64,000 nt of DNA from CAZAPG01 sp964486935 (GTDB lineage Bacteria; Chloroflexota; Anaerolineae; 4572-78; J111), in assembly GCA_964486935.1 (NCBI GenBank), contig CAZAPG010000035.1, positions 1 to 64,000 of the forward strand, given 5' to 3'. A program made the position numbers and the translations under genes. Below are positions 24,471 through 32,351 of the stretch, piece by piece. Each line of letters begins with the position of its first letter. Positions within the stretch are counted from its first letter, which is position 1. Below the pieces are notes generated by a model that saw nothing but the letters and a program-made list of their open reading frames with translations, was not told where the DNA came from and ran no database searches.

Positions 24471-26348
24471 ATGAACAGATATATTGCCTTAATAAAAAGA
24501 TTGCTGCTGGCCTTACTTGTTTTAGGACTCATCGGTATATTGGCGGCCTGTGGCCCGTCAACCTCGCCCACCCAGGAAGCCGACCCGCCCGCCCCGGCCA
24601 CTTCCGAAGCGGCGGCTGAAGAGTCAACCCCGGCAGAAGCAGAGCCGGCCTCTGACAGCGAAGCCGATACCGGCGAAACCGAAACCGAAACTGAAACTGA
24701 AACGGAAGCCCAAACCGCAGCCGAGGAAGAAGAACCCCAGGTTATAGATGAGGAAAATAGATTGGCCAGCGAAGTATACGGGCTAATCGCTGAAACCGAC
24801 GAGCCGGATGTCAGCGCCCCCAGAGAGAGGCTTGGCGGCGAGTACCGCACGGTGCAGGCATCCGATGCCGTTAGCTTTCACCCCTACATCACCTCCGACG
24901 CTTCATCCAGTGGCTACCAGGCCCTGGTTTACTCCGGCGATTTGATTACCGTTGACGAGAACACGCTGGATTACAAACCTTTTGCCGCAGAACGGTATGA
25001 AATTTCCGACGATGGTTTAACCTTTACTTTTTATCTGCGTAAAGACCTCAAATGGTCCGATGGCACGCCCATCACCGCTCACGATTATGAGTGGACCTGG
25101 AACCAGATGATGGACCCGGTTAACGAGTATCCCTACTTTTCGCAGCTGGAATTTATTAAATCTTACAAGGCGCTTGATGATTACACCATTCAAGCCAAAA
25201 TTGACGAAATTCACGCCCCGGCGCTGCTCAACATTGGGCTGGCCGTAACCCCGCTGCCCCGCCATATTTGGGCCGACCTGCCCTGGAACGACCCGGAAGC
25301 CAACCGCGAAATTAACAGCCCCAGCGTTGTTTCTGGCCCCTACAAACTGGTTGAGTGGCAGCGCGACCAATATACCATTTTTGAAGCCAACCCCGATTAC
25401 TGGTACCACGGCGCGCCCAATATTCAAAAATACATTATCGAAACCGTGCCCGACCAGGATATCGCCTTTCAAAAACTCAAAACCGGCGAGGTTGACAGCT
25501 CGACCATGACGCCGGAACAACTCGAAGAAGCCCGCTCGCTTGACCACCTGACCGTGTACGAATGGTGGCCCGCCCAAACCATTTGGACCTACCTGGGCAT
25601 GAACATGCGCCAGGGCTACGTAACCAGCAATATCAATATCAGGCGCGGCATTGCCTACGCCATCGACAAGGAACTGCTGGTTGATGAGGTCTGGCTGGGA
25701 CAGGCCAGGCGGCTGTGCGCCATTTACGCCCCTACCTCCTGGGCGCACCACCCCAATGTGCCCTGCTACGATTACGACCCCGATAAGGCCCTGGAAGAAT
25801 TTGCCCAGGCCGGCTATACCTTGCAAGATGACAGGCTGGTTAATGAAAATGGCGAGCAACTCAAAATCAGATTTCTTTACGGCCCCAACACCAGCCCCAC
25901 CGCCGAACTGATTGCCGTAACGGTTCAGGATTACCTCAAGCAGGTGGGTATTGACATGCAAATCGAAGGGCTGGAATGGTCCAGTTTTCTTGATGCCACC
26001 GACAGCGAAGAACCCACCTGGGATATGTTCCTGGGTAGCTGGCGCTCAGGCATCGAGCCACACTCGGCGGCAACTATTTGGGCGCCCGAAAACATCCCCG
26101 AACTGAACTCGGTGGCCTATGTTAACGCCGAAATGACCGAAGCCTTTGAAGCCGCCGGGGCCACCTACAACCGCGAAGAGCGCAAACAAGCCTACGCCAT
26201 TGTTCAGGAAATTATTGCCGAGGATTTGCCCTATATTACCCTGGCCTACCGCAAAAGCGCCAGCGCCAAAAATAACCGCATTCAGGGCATCGAGCCAACC
26301 GTCCTCGGCATCGACTGGAATCAAGAGGAATGGTACATAGAAGAGTAA
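24471..26348 (+). CDS. Oligopeptide/dipeptide ABC transporter, substrate-binding lipoprotein 1
   Basis: This family-5 (DppA/OppA-type) solute-binding lipoprotein has about 625 residues. The signal sequence MNRYIALIKRLLLALLVLG ends in lipobox LAAC. A low-complexity Glu/Thr/Pro linker follows, then the SBP_bac_5 domain with FTFYLRKDLKWSDGTPITAHDYEW, YKLVEWQRDQ and NPDYWYHGAPN (listed as separate blocks). The start at 24471 is chosen because AAGGAGG (24450-24456) lies 14 bases upstream and the lipoprotein signal then begins properly; TTG 24444 and ATG 24447 are alternatives. The next gene is a close paralogue, so this looks like a tandem duplication with divergent specificity. Confidence 0.92.
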   Translation: MNRYIALIKRLLLALLVLGLIGILAACGPSTSPTQEADPPAPATSEAAAEESTPAEAEPASDSEADTGETETETETETEAQTAAEEEEPQVIDEENRLASEVYGLIAETDEPDVSAPRERLGGEYRTVQASDAVSFHPYITSDASSSGYQALVYSGDLITVDENTLDYKPFAAERYEISDDGLTFTFYLRKDLKWSDGTPITAHDYEWTWNQMMDPVNEYPYFSQLEFIKSYKALDDYTIQAKIDEIHAPALLNIGLAVTPLPRHIWADLPWNDPEANREINSPSVVSGPYKLVEWQRDQYTIFEANPDYWYHGAPNIQKYIIETVPDQDIAFQKLKTGEVDSSTMTPEQLEEARSLDHLTVYEWWPAQTIWTYLGMNMRQGYVTSNINIRRGIAYAIDKELLVDEVWLGQARRLCAIYAPTSWAHHPNVPCYDYDPDKALEEFAQAGYTLQDDRLVNENGEQLKIRFLYGPNTSPTAELIAVTVQDYLKQVGIDMQIEGLEWSSFLDATDSEEPTWDMFLGSWRSGIEPHSAATIWAPENIPELNSVAYVNAEMTEAFEAAGATYNREERKQAYAIVQEIIAEDLPYITLAYRKSASAKNNRIQGIEPTVLGIDWNQEEWYIEE

Positions 26349-26375
26349 AGCCGTAATATTCAAAAGGAGAAGAGA

Positions 26376-28250
26376 GTGAAGAAAGCATCCCCTCACCCAA
26401 AATGGTTGTTGTTTACCATCATAATTGTTGTGGTTTTGGCGGCTGCCTGTGGCCCGGCCCCTGCCCAAGAGCCGGCGCCGCAAGTTGAAGAAGCCCAACC
26501 GCAACAACAGGCCCAACCCGCCCAAGAGGAAACCTCAACCGAAGCCGAACCCACCCAGGAAGTTGTTGAGCAAGAGACAACCGCCCCCGCCGAGGCCGAA
26601 AGTGACGAGTCGCAAAAAGTAGTGGTTGAAGTGGTTGAAAAATCGGCGGTTGCCCAGGCTAAAGAAGCCGCCGGCCTGGTGGTCGTCAGCGATGAAGATG
26701 TAAGTACCCTGCGCACCAGACACGGCGGCGAATACCGCGATATCAGCACCTCCGATGCGGTCAGCTTTCACGTGTATCAAACCACCGATACCGGGTCCAG
26801 CGGTTATCAGGGCATGGTTTGGACCGGCGGGTTGCTGCGCCTCGATGAAAACACCCTGGAATACATCCCCAACATGGCCGAAAGCTACAGCATTTCCGAA
26901 GATAACCTGACCTTCACCTTTACCCTGCGCAAAGATATAAAATGGAGCGATGGCGAACCCATTACCGCCCACGATTTCAAATGGACTTACGACCAGATGA
27001 TGGACCCGGTTAACGGCTGGCCCCGCATCAATCAGTACGATTTTGTGACCTCTTACGAGGCGCTCGACGACTACACCATTCAAATATCCATTGACGAAGT
27101 GTACGCCCCGGCGCTGGGCCAGGTGGCCGGTATGGTGACTCCTTACCCCAAGCACATCTGGGAAAATCTGGATTGGAACGACCCCGAAACCAACCCCGAA
27201 ATCAACAGCCCCAGCGTGGTTTCCGGCCCCTATAAACTGGTTGAATGGAAGCGGGACCAGTTTGCCGTTTTTGAAGCCAATGAAAACTACTGGTATCACG
27301 GTGCGCCCAACATATCCCGCTACGTCATAGAAATTGTGCCCGACCAGGACATTGCCTACCAAAAAATGAAAACCGGCGAAACTGACACCGGCATCATTTC
27401 CCCCGAAAACCTGGAAGAAGCTCGCCAACTGGATAACGTTACAGTTTACGAATGGTGGCCGGCTGCCTCTATTTGGCACTATATTGGCCTGAACATGCGC
27501 GAAGGTTTCCCCACGCACGATATTAACGTGCGACACGCCCTCAACTACGCTATTGATAAAGAGCTGCTCACAGAAGAAGTAATGCTGGGGCAGGCCAAAC
27601 GTATCTGCTCTATCTACCCCGAAACCTCGTGGGTTTACAACCCCGATGTGCCCTGCTACGAGTACGACCCCGACAAAGCGATAGAACTGTTTGAGCAGGC
27701 CGGATACACCTTTGAGAACGGCCAAATGCTGGATGAAAACGGCCAGCAACTTACCCTCAAATTGCTTTATGGCCCTAACACCAGCCAAACCCTGGAGCTT
27801 ATCGCCGTTACCGTTCAGGATTATCTGGCCGATATTGGGGTAAACGTGGAAATTCAGGCGCTGGAATGGGCCAGCTTTTTAGAAGCCACCGACACCAACG
27901 ACCCGGATTGGGACATGTTCCTGGGCGGCTGGCGAGCCACCATCGAGCCGCACATCATGTTCACCATCTGGGCCGAAGAAAGCATCCCGGCGCTAAACTC
28001 GGTGGCTTACGTTAACAAAGAAGTCGAAGCCATCTTCAAAGAAGCCGGCGCCACCTACGATAACGACTTCCGCAAAGAAAAATATCAGGAAATTCAACGC
28101 ATCATCGCCGAAGAGGCGCCCTATGTCTTTCTGTTCTATCGCAAAGCCTGGAGTGGTCAAAACAACCGCATTAAGGGCATCGAACCAACCGCTTTGGGCA
28201 TTGGCTGGAACTCGGAAGACTGGTACATAGAAGAAGTCCAAACCGAGTAA
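26376..28250 (+). CDS. Oligopeptide/dipeptide ABC transporter, substrate-binding lipoprotein 2
   Basis: The 624-residue paralogue of the preceding gene has a GTG start with AAAGGAGA 5 bases upstream. A hydrophobic signal ends in lipobox LAAAC, followed by a Gln/Glu/Pro-rich linker and a family-5 domain sharing long blocks with the first protein (KWSDGEPITAHDFKWTYDQM, DPVNGWPRINQYDF, GPYKLVEWKRDQ, WYHGAPNI). C-termini also match (GIEPTALGIGWNSEDWYIEE). Residues in the cleft region differ (for example YDFVTSYEAL versus LEFIKSYKAL), so the two may bind different ligands and share the permeases encoded just downstream. Confidence 0.92.
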   Translation: MKKASPHPKWLLFTIIIVVVLAAACGPAPAQEPAPQVEEAQPQQQAQPAQEETSTEAEPTQEVVEQETTAPAEAESDESQKVVVEVVEKSAVAQAKEAAGLVVVSDEDVSTLRTRHGGEYRDISTSDAVSFHVYQTTDTGSSGYQGMVWTGGLLRLDENTLEYIPNMAESYSISEDNLTFTFTLRKDIKWSDGEPITAHDFKWTYDQMMDPVNGWPRINQYDFVTSYEALDDYTIQISIDEVYAPALGQVAGMVTPYPKHIWENLDWNDPETNPEINSPSVVSGPYKLVEWKRDQFAVFEANENYWYHGAPNISRYVIEIVPDQDIAYQKMKTGETDTGIISPENLEEARQLDNVTVYEWWPAASIWHYIGLNMREGFPTHDINVRHALNYAIDKELLTEEVMLGQAKRICSIYPETSWVYNPDVPCYEYDPDKAIELFEQAGYTFENGQMLDENGQQLTLKLLYGPNTSQTLELIAVTVQDYLADIGVNVEIQALEWASFLEATDTNDPDWDMFLGGWRATIEPHIMFTIWAEESIPALNSVAYVNKEVEAIFKEAGATYDNDFRKEKYQEIQRIIAEEAPYVFLFYRKAWSGQNNRIKGIEPTALGIGWNSEDWYIEEVQTE

Positions 28251-28281
28251 ATAGCGTGAAGGTGTTCCAAAAAAGCAGCTT

Positions 28282-29319
28282 ATGACCCGATATATCGTTT
28301 CTCGCGCCATCCAAAACTTTTTTCTGATGTGGCTGGGAACCATCATCGCTTTTGGTATTTACCAGGCAGCTCCCGGCGGGCCTATTCAATTTTTAGATGA
28401 CGACCCGACCGCCACCACCGCAGATTTCAATCGCTTAACCCGGCTCTATGGCCTGGACCGGCCTATCCTGACCCAATACCTGGTCTGGCTGGCCGGCGAA
28501 GATTGGCTGCCGGCCAACCCCGATTGGCAATCGGGCCGCTGCATACTAGACCCCAACCAATGCGCCAAAGGCATCATTCGCCTGGATTTTGGCCGCTCCT
28601 TCTTTTTCAAAGGCGAAGCGGTTATCGACGTAATTGCCCAGCGCGTGCCTGCCACCTTTACGCTGGCTTTTGCCAGCCTGGTTCTCAGCGTGATTGGCGG
28701 CGTGCCTATGGGCGTGTATGCGGCCCTGCACCGGGGCAAACTGGCAGACCACATCATCCGCGTCTCCACCGTGCTGGTCAACACCGTGCCCCACTGGTGG
28801 CTGGGCTTACTGCTGCTGATTGTGCTGGGGGGATACCTGGGGCTGGTTCCGCTCAGTGGGATGCAAACCATTGGCGATGGCTCGCTGCTGAACCGGCTGC
28901 ACCACCTGATTTTGCCGGCCACGGTCGGCGCTATCGGCGGCTGGATTGGCTTCTCGCGTATTTTGCGCTTTGAATTGCTGGAAGTGTTAAACCAGGATTA
29001 CGTTAGAACCGCCCGCGCCAAAGGGCTAACCGAACGAACCGTCATTTATCGGCACGCGCTCCGCAACGCCATTATGCCCTTTGTAACCGGCCTGAGCAGT
29101 ATTTTTCTGCTGGCTATCTCCGGCTCGGTGTTGTTTGAAACCGTTTTCTCCTGGCCGGGAATGGGCCGGCTGTTCATCACCGCGGTCAACGCGCGAGATT
29201 TTCCGCTGATGATGGCCCTGTTTGTCATTGGCGGCTTTCTGGGCATTTTAGGGTTGCTCATGGTCGATATCCTCTACGGCTTTGTCGACCCGCGAGTTAA
29301 GTATGATACGGCTAAATAA
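28282..29319 (+). CDS. Dipeptide/oligopeptide ABC transporter permease (DppB-type)
   Basis: This 345-residue inner-membrane permease starts MTRYIVSRAIQNFFLMWLGT. It has the large periplasmic loop after helix 1, including an inserted CILDPNQCAKG Cys pair, and five further helices. The EAA cytoplasmic loop VRTARAKGLTERTVIYRHAL contacts an ATPase. It lies 31 bases after the second binding-protein gene. No ATPase gene (DppD/DppF) follows in this window, so the coupling subunits must be encoded elsewhere. Confidence 0.93.
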   Translation: MTRYIVSRAIQNFFLMWLGTIIAFGIYQAAPGGPIQFLDDDPTATTADFNRLTRLYGLDRPILTQYLVWLAGEDWLPANPDWQSGRCILDPNQCAKGIIRLDFGRSFFFKGEAVIDVIAQRVPATFTLAFASLVLSVIGGVPMGVYAALHRGKLADHIIRVSTVLVNTVPHWWLGLLLLIVLGGYLGLVPLSGMQTIGDGSLLNRLHHLILPATVGAIGGWIGFSRILRFELLEVLNQDYVRTARAKGLTERTVIYRHALRNAIMPFVTGLSSIFLLAISGSVLFETVFSWPGMGRLFITAVNARDFPLMMALFVIGGFLGILGLLMVDILYGFVDPRVKYDTAK

Positions 29320-29332
29320 GGAGCAACCAACA

Positions 29333-29386
29333 ATGTTGGCGCTCACCTTCAACAAGATGGACACACTATGGCCGAGCAAGCATTAA
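29333..29386 (+). CDS. Possible 17-codon upstream ORF overlapping the dppC-like start
   Basis: ATG 29333 has AAGGAG (29318-29323) at ideal spacing and runs 17 codons (MLALTFNKMDTLWPSKH) to TAA at 29384-29386. It overlaps the permease start at 29368 in another frame. That permease ATG itself lacks a clear ribosome site, so ribosomes finishing this short frame could re-initiate on it. It may equally be a leftover of the permease's own translation signal. Confidence 0.35.
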   Translation: MLALTFNKMDTLWPSKH

Positions 29387-30435
29387 CGTTACCCAAAAAA
29401 CTGGGCGACAAACCGGAAAATAACCTTAAAGAGGTCACCTATTGGGGCGCTGTTGGGGCCAAACTCCTGCACGATAAAATCACCCTGGCCGCGATGGGCC
29501 TGGGCCTGTTTATGATTATCATCACCCTGGCCGCCCCCTGGATTGGCGACAACATTTTAGGTTTTGACCCCACCGATACCAACCTGCGCCAGCGCAACAA
29601 GCCGCCCACCTGGGCGGTAGAATCCTGGCCCCGGTTTGAACAATTCACCCGCACCTGCCAATCCGATAGCTGCGATTGGTCGCTCTGGCCCCAAATCATG
29701 TCCGACTCGCTGGCCGGCCTGGGCCAGTGCTGGAACGCCGGGCCGGGCAACTGCAACTGGCTGGGCACCGACACCGCCGGCCGCGATGTGTTAACCCGCG
29801 CTATTTACGGCGGGCGCATCTCGCTGCGGATTGGGGCCTTTGTGGCCGGAATTTCAATGACGGTTGGCATTGTCATGGGGCTGCTCAGTGGCTACTACGC
29901 CGCCACCCTGATTGACCACATCATCAACGCCGTTATCATGATTTTGGGCAGTATTCCGTTGCTCTTTTTCCTGATTATTCTGGCGGCGGTTTTTCCCTTT
30001 TTCCGCACGCCCTTTGGCCTCTCATTTATGCTGGGCATGTTCGGCTGGATGGGGCTGTCGCGCTTGCTGCGCGGCCAGCTATTCTCCATCCGCGAGCGCG
30101 AATACATCATTGCCAGCCGGGCCGTGGGGGCCTCCATCTGGCGGATTATGTTCCGCCACATGCTGCCCAACGTCTCATCTATTATCATTGTCGTCGCCAT
30201 TTTTGATATTGCCGGGGCCATCATCGCCGAGGCCGGGTTGAGCTACCTGGGCGTCGGTATCGGCCCGCCCCACGCCAGTTGGGGCAACATGATGCAAGGC
30301 TCGCTGGGCAGCTTTACCAGCGCCCCCTGGCTGGTGCTAACCCCCGGCTTCTTCATCTTCCTGACCACCCTCTCCATCTATCTGGTTGGCGACGGCCTGC
30401 GCGACGCCCTGGACCCGTGGCTAAAGAATGAGTAG
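29368..30435 (+). CDS. Dipeptide/oligopeptide ABC transporter permease (DppC-type)
   Basis: This 355-residue permease has an N-terminal OppC-like segment with a first helix (about 42-62). A long extracytoplasmic loop with four Cys follows (CQSDSCDW ... CWNAGPGNCNW), then the BPD_transp_1 domain with GTDTAGRDVLTRAIYGGRIS at its entrance. The EAA motif is REYIIASRAVGASIWRIMFRH. It pairs with the DppB-type gene just upstream. The ATG has no evident ribosome site of its own (see the short frame at 29333). A strong terminator 18 bases downstream closes the operon without an ATPase gene. Confidence 0.93.
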   Translation: MAEQALTLPKKLGDKPENNLKEVTYWGAVGAKLLHDKITLAAMGLGLFMIIITLAAPWIGDNILGFDPTDTNLRQRNKPPTWAVESWPRFEQFTRTCQSDSCDWSLWPQIMSDSLAGLGQCWNAGPGNCNWLGTDTAGRDVLTRAIYGGRISLRIGAFVAGISMTVGIVMGLLSGYYAATLIDHIINAVIMILGSIPLLFFLIILAAVFPFFRTPFGLSFMLGMFGWMGLSRLLRGQLFSIREREYIIASRAVGASIWRIMFRHMLPNVSSIIIVVAIFDIAGAIIAEAGLSYLGVGIGPPHASWGNMMQGSLGSFTSAPWLVLTPGFFIFLTTLSIYLVGDGLRDALDPWLKNE

Positions 30436-30446
30436 ACAATTACCCG

Positions 30447-30481
30447 CCAAAAAGCCCGTCAACAGCGACGGGCTTTTTTTA
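30447..30481. terminator. Bidirectional terminator between dppC-like gene and RidA
   Basis: GCCCGTC (30454-30460) pairs with GACGGGC (30467-30473), flanked by A-run and T-run. It serves the plus-strand operon and, in reverse, the RidA gene whose stop lies at 30479. Confidence 0.92.
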
Positions 30482-30880
30482 TTGACCCTCAACCAGCGCC
30501 TCGGCCTCAATTTCGACCAGCATCTCCGGCGAAATCAAGCGGCTGACCTCGACCATGCTGGTGGCCGGGCGAATGGCGGCAAAGAACTCGCCGTGGGCGC
30601 GGCCCACTTTTTCCCAATCATCAATATTGGTTACGTACATACGGGTGCGCACCACGTCATCCAGCCTGGCCCCGACGGCCTGTAGCGCCGCCTCGATATT
30701 TTTGAGCGTTTGAATAGTCTGGGCGTAGGCGTCGCCGGCCCCAACAATCTGGCCGTCTTTGCCGGTGGCCGTGGTGCCGGAAACATGCACCACGTTGCCC
30801 AGCCGCACCGCCCGCGAGTAGCCGACAATCGGCTCCCAGGGCGTGCCGGTGGAGATGTTTTTGCGGGTTGGTCTTTCCAT
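30479..30880 (-). CDS. RidA/YjgF/UK114 family protein lacking the key arginine
   Basis: The 133-residue protein covers the whole YjgF/YER057c/UK114 fold. NVVHVSGTTATGKDGQIVGAGDA, GARLDDVVRTRMYVTNIDDW and RPATSMVEVSRLISPEMLVEIEAEAL are the diagnostic blocks. In archetypal RidA the last block reads 'PARSxVEVARL', and that Arg (position 105 in E. coli) binds the substrate carboxylate for imine/enamine hydrolysis. Here it is Thr, so this is likely a Rid subfamily member without classical 2-aminoacrylate deaminase activity. Members act in the cytoplasm as trimers. The gene is monocistronic, and its stop overlaps the shared terminator. Confidence 0.9.
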   Translation of the reverse strand: MERPTRKNISTGTPWEPIVGYSRAVRLGNVVHVSGTTATGKDGQIVGAGDAYAQTIQTLKNIEAALQAVGARLDDVVRTRMYVTNIDDWEKVGRAHGEFFAAIRPATSMVEVSRLISPEMLVEIEAEALVEGQ

Positions 30881-30978
30881 TTTGCTCGACTCCCTGTATA
30901 GTTTCTTTATCTCATAAATTTGTAATCACGAATATCGCGAATGGATAAATGGCGCGAATTTTACCGATTTTTGCAAGT

Positions 30979-31082
30979 TATTACGCAACACAGAGTTTCA
31001 CCGGGCAGACACAGACAGGCGCGGAGATGTTTTTTTAACTTAGCGTAACTCTGTGTTTTCTCTGCGTATCTCTGCGTAATTT
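30979..31082. repeat. Dispersed intergenic repeat, second copy
   Basis: The gap 30881-31109 has no gene. It contains TTACGCAACACAGAGTT near 30979 and inverse matches AACTCTGTGT, CTCTGCGTA and CTCTGCGTAA up to 31079. Together they form an imperfect hairpin of about 100 bases. The wording matches the element at 3256-3372. Confidence 0.6.
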
Positions 31083-31109
31083 GTTTTTTTGTTTTTGGAG
31101 GATGTGGTT

Positions 31110-32288
31110 ATGGGTCAAAAAATTTTTCAATCTGCCCGATGGGCAACGGCAATTTTTACCGCAATTTTACTGATGGGGGTAAGCGTCGCCGTTGGCTATG
31201 CCCAGGGCGGCTACCCGCAGCCACAGGAACCGTATGTCAATGATTTTGCCGGCCTGCTTACCGCCGAAGACGCGGGCAATGTGCGGGCGCTCTTTGCCGG
31301 CCTCAAACAGGCGCGCGGCATCGAGGCTACGGTTGTGACCATTGGCTCCATCAACGATTACGACACCGGCGACGCCACCCTCGAGGCATTTGCCACCAAC
31401 CTGTTCAACGCCTGGGGCGTTGGCAACCGGGAGCGCAACGACGGCGTGCTGCTGCTGGTGGCCGTCAATGACCGCAAGGTGCGGGTTGAAGTGGGCGCGG
31501 GGTATGGCGACTCCCAAAATGATGATATGCAGGAAGTTATCAACGAGCATATCCTGCCCCAGTTTAGAAGCGGCAACTTTAGCCGGGGCATTTATCGCGG
31601 GGCGCGGGCGATTGTGGGCCAGCTTACCGGCGAGTGGCCGCCCGACCTCAGCAGCGCCCCTGTATCTAATGCCCCCTCTGCGCCCCTGCCTACGCGCGCG
31701 CCGGTCCCTATTTCGTCCAGCGCCGTGGAGCGAACCTACAATTCGGTGGTCAATGATCTGGCCGACCTCAATCCGCTGGCTTATCTGGGCGGTGGGGCGG
31801 TTGGTCTTGGCGCTGCCGGCCTCGGAGTGAGGCAATATTTGCGCCACCGCAAGCGCCGCTGCCCCGATTGCCAGATTTATATGATTCGGCTGGATGAGGT
31901 AGCGGATGACGTGTATCTGGACTCCGGCCAAAAACTGGAGGAGTTACTCAACTCCATTGATTACGACGTGTGGCAATGCCCCAATTGCAACCATCACGAC
32001 CTGTACGCCTACCGCAACTGGTTTTCCGGGTTGAAACGCTGCCCGCAGTGCAATTACCGCACGGTAAAAGTTACCTCAACCACGCTGGAGCACGCCACCT
32101 ATGAGTCAACCGGCAGAAAACAAGTCGATAAAGATTGCCAGCAGTGCAATTACCACCACTCTGAAATTGTGGTGATTCCCAAAAAAACTCGCTCCTCCAG
32201 CAGTTCCGGCAGCTTTGGCAGCAGTTCCGGCGGAAGCTCGTTTGGCGGGGGCAGGTCATCCGGCGGCGGGGCCAGCGGAAGCTGGTGA
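31110..32288 (+). CDS. TPM-domain membrane protein with zinc-ribbon and Gly/Ser tail
   Basis: This protein has 392 residues from ATG 31110, chosen because GGAGGATG lies just upstream and a clean signal peptide then begins (MGQKIFQSARWATAIFTAIL). A TPM (YgcG/'phosphatase') domain follows (about 35-170), with YVNDFAGLLTAEDAG, GVGNRERNDGVLLLVAVNDRK and VEVGAGYGD segments. A membrane helix lies near 225-245. Then come several CPxC/CxxC pairs (CPDC, CPNCNHHD, CPQCNYR, CQQCNYH), and the C-terminus is Ser/Gly-rich, ending SGGGASGSW. TPM proteins are linked to photosystem II repair in plants and to membrane stress in bacteria; the bacterial role is unclear. Confidence 0.87.
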   Translation: MGQKIFQSARWATAIFTAILLMGVSVAVGYAQGGYPQPQEPYVNDFAGLLTAEDAGNVRALFAGLKQARGIEATVVTIGSINDYDTGDATLEAFATNLFNAWGVGNRERNDGVLLLVAVNDRKVRVEVGAGYGDSQNDDMQEVINEHILPQFRSGNFSRGIYRGARAIVGQLTGEWPPDLSSAPVSNAPSAPLPTRAPVPISSSAVERTYNSVVNDLADLNPLAYLGGGAVGLGAAGLGVRQYLRHRKRRCPDCQIYMIRLDEVADDVYLDSGQKLEELLNSIDYDVWQCPNCNHHDLYAYRNWFSGLKRCPQCNYRTVKVTSTTLEHATYESTGRKQVDKDCQQCNYHHSEIVVIPKKTRSSSSSGSFGSSSGGSSFGGGRSSGGGASGSW

Positions 32289-32351
32289 AACAACGGCCGG
32301 CCATTGACGGCAGACCGCCGTTCTGCATTTTCAGCGGTCATCCGGCGGTTG

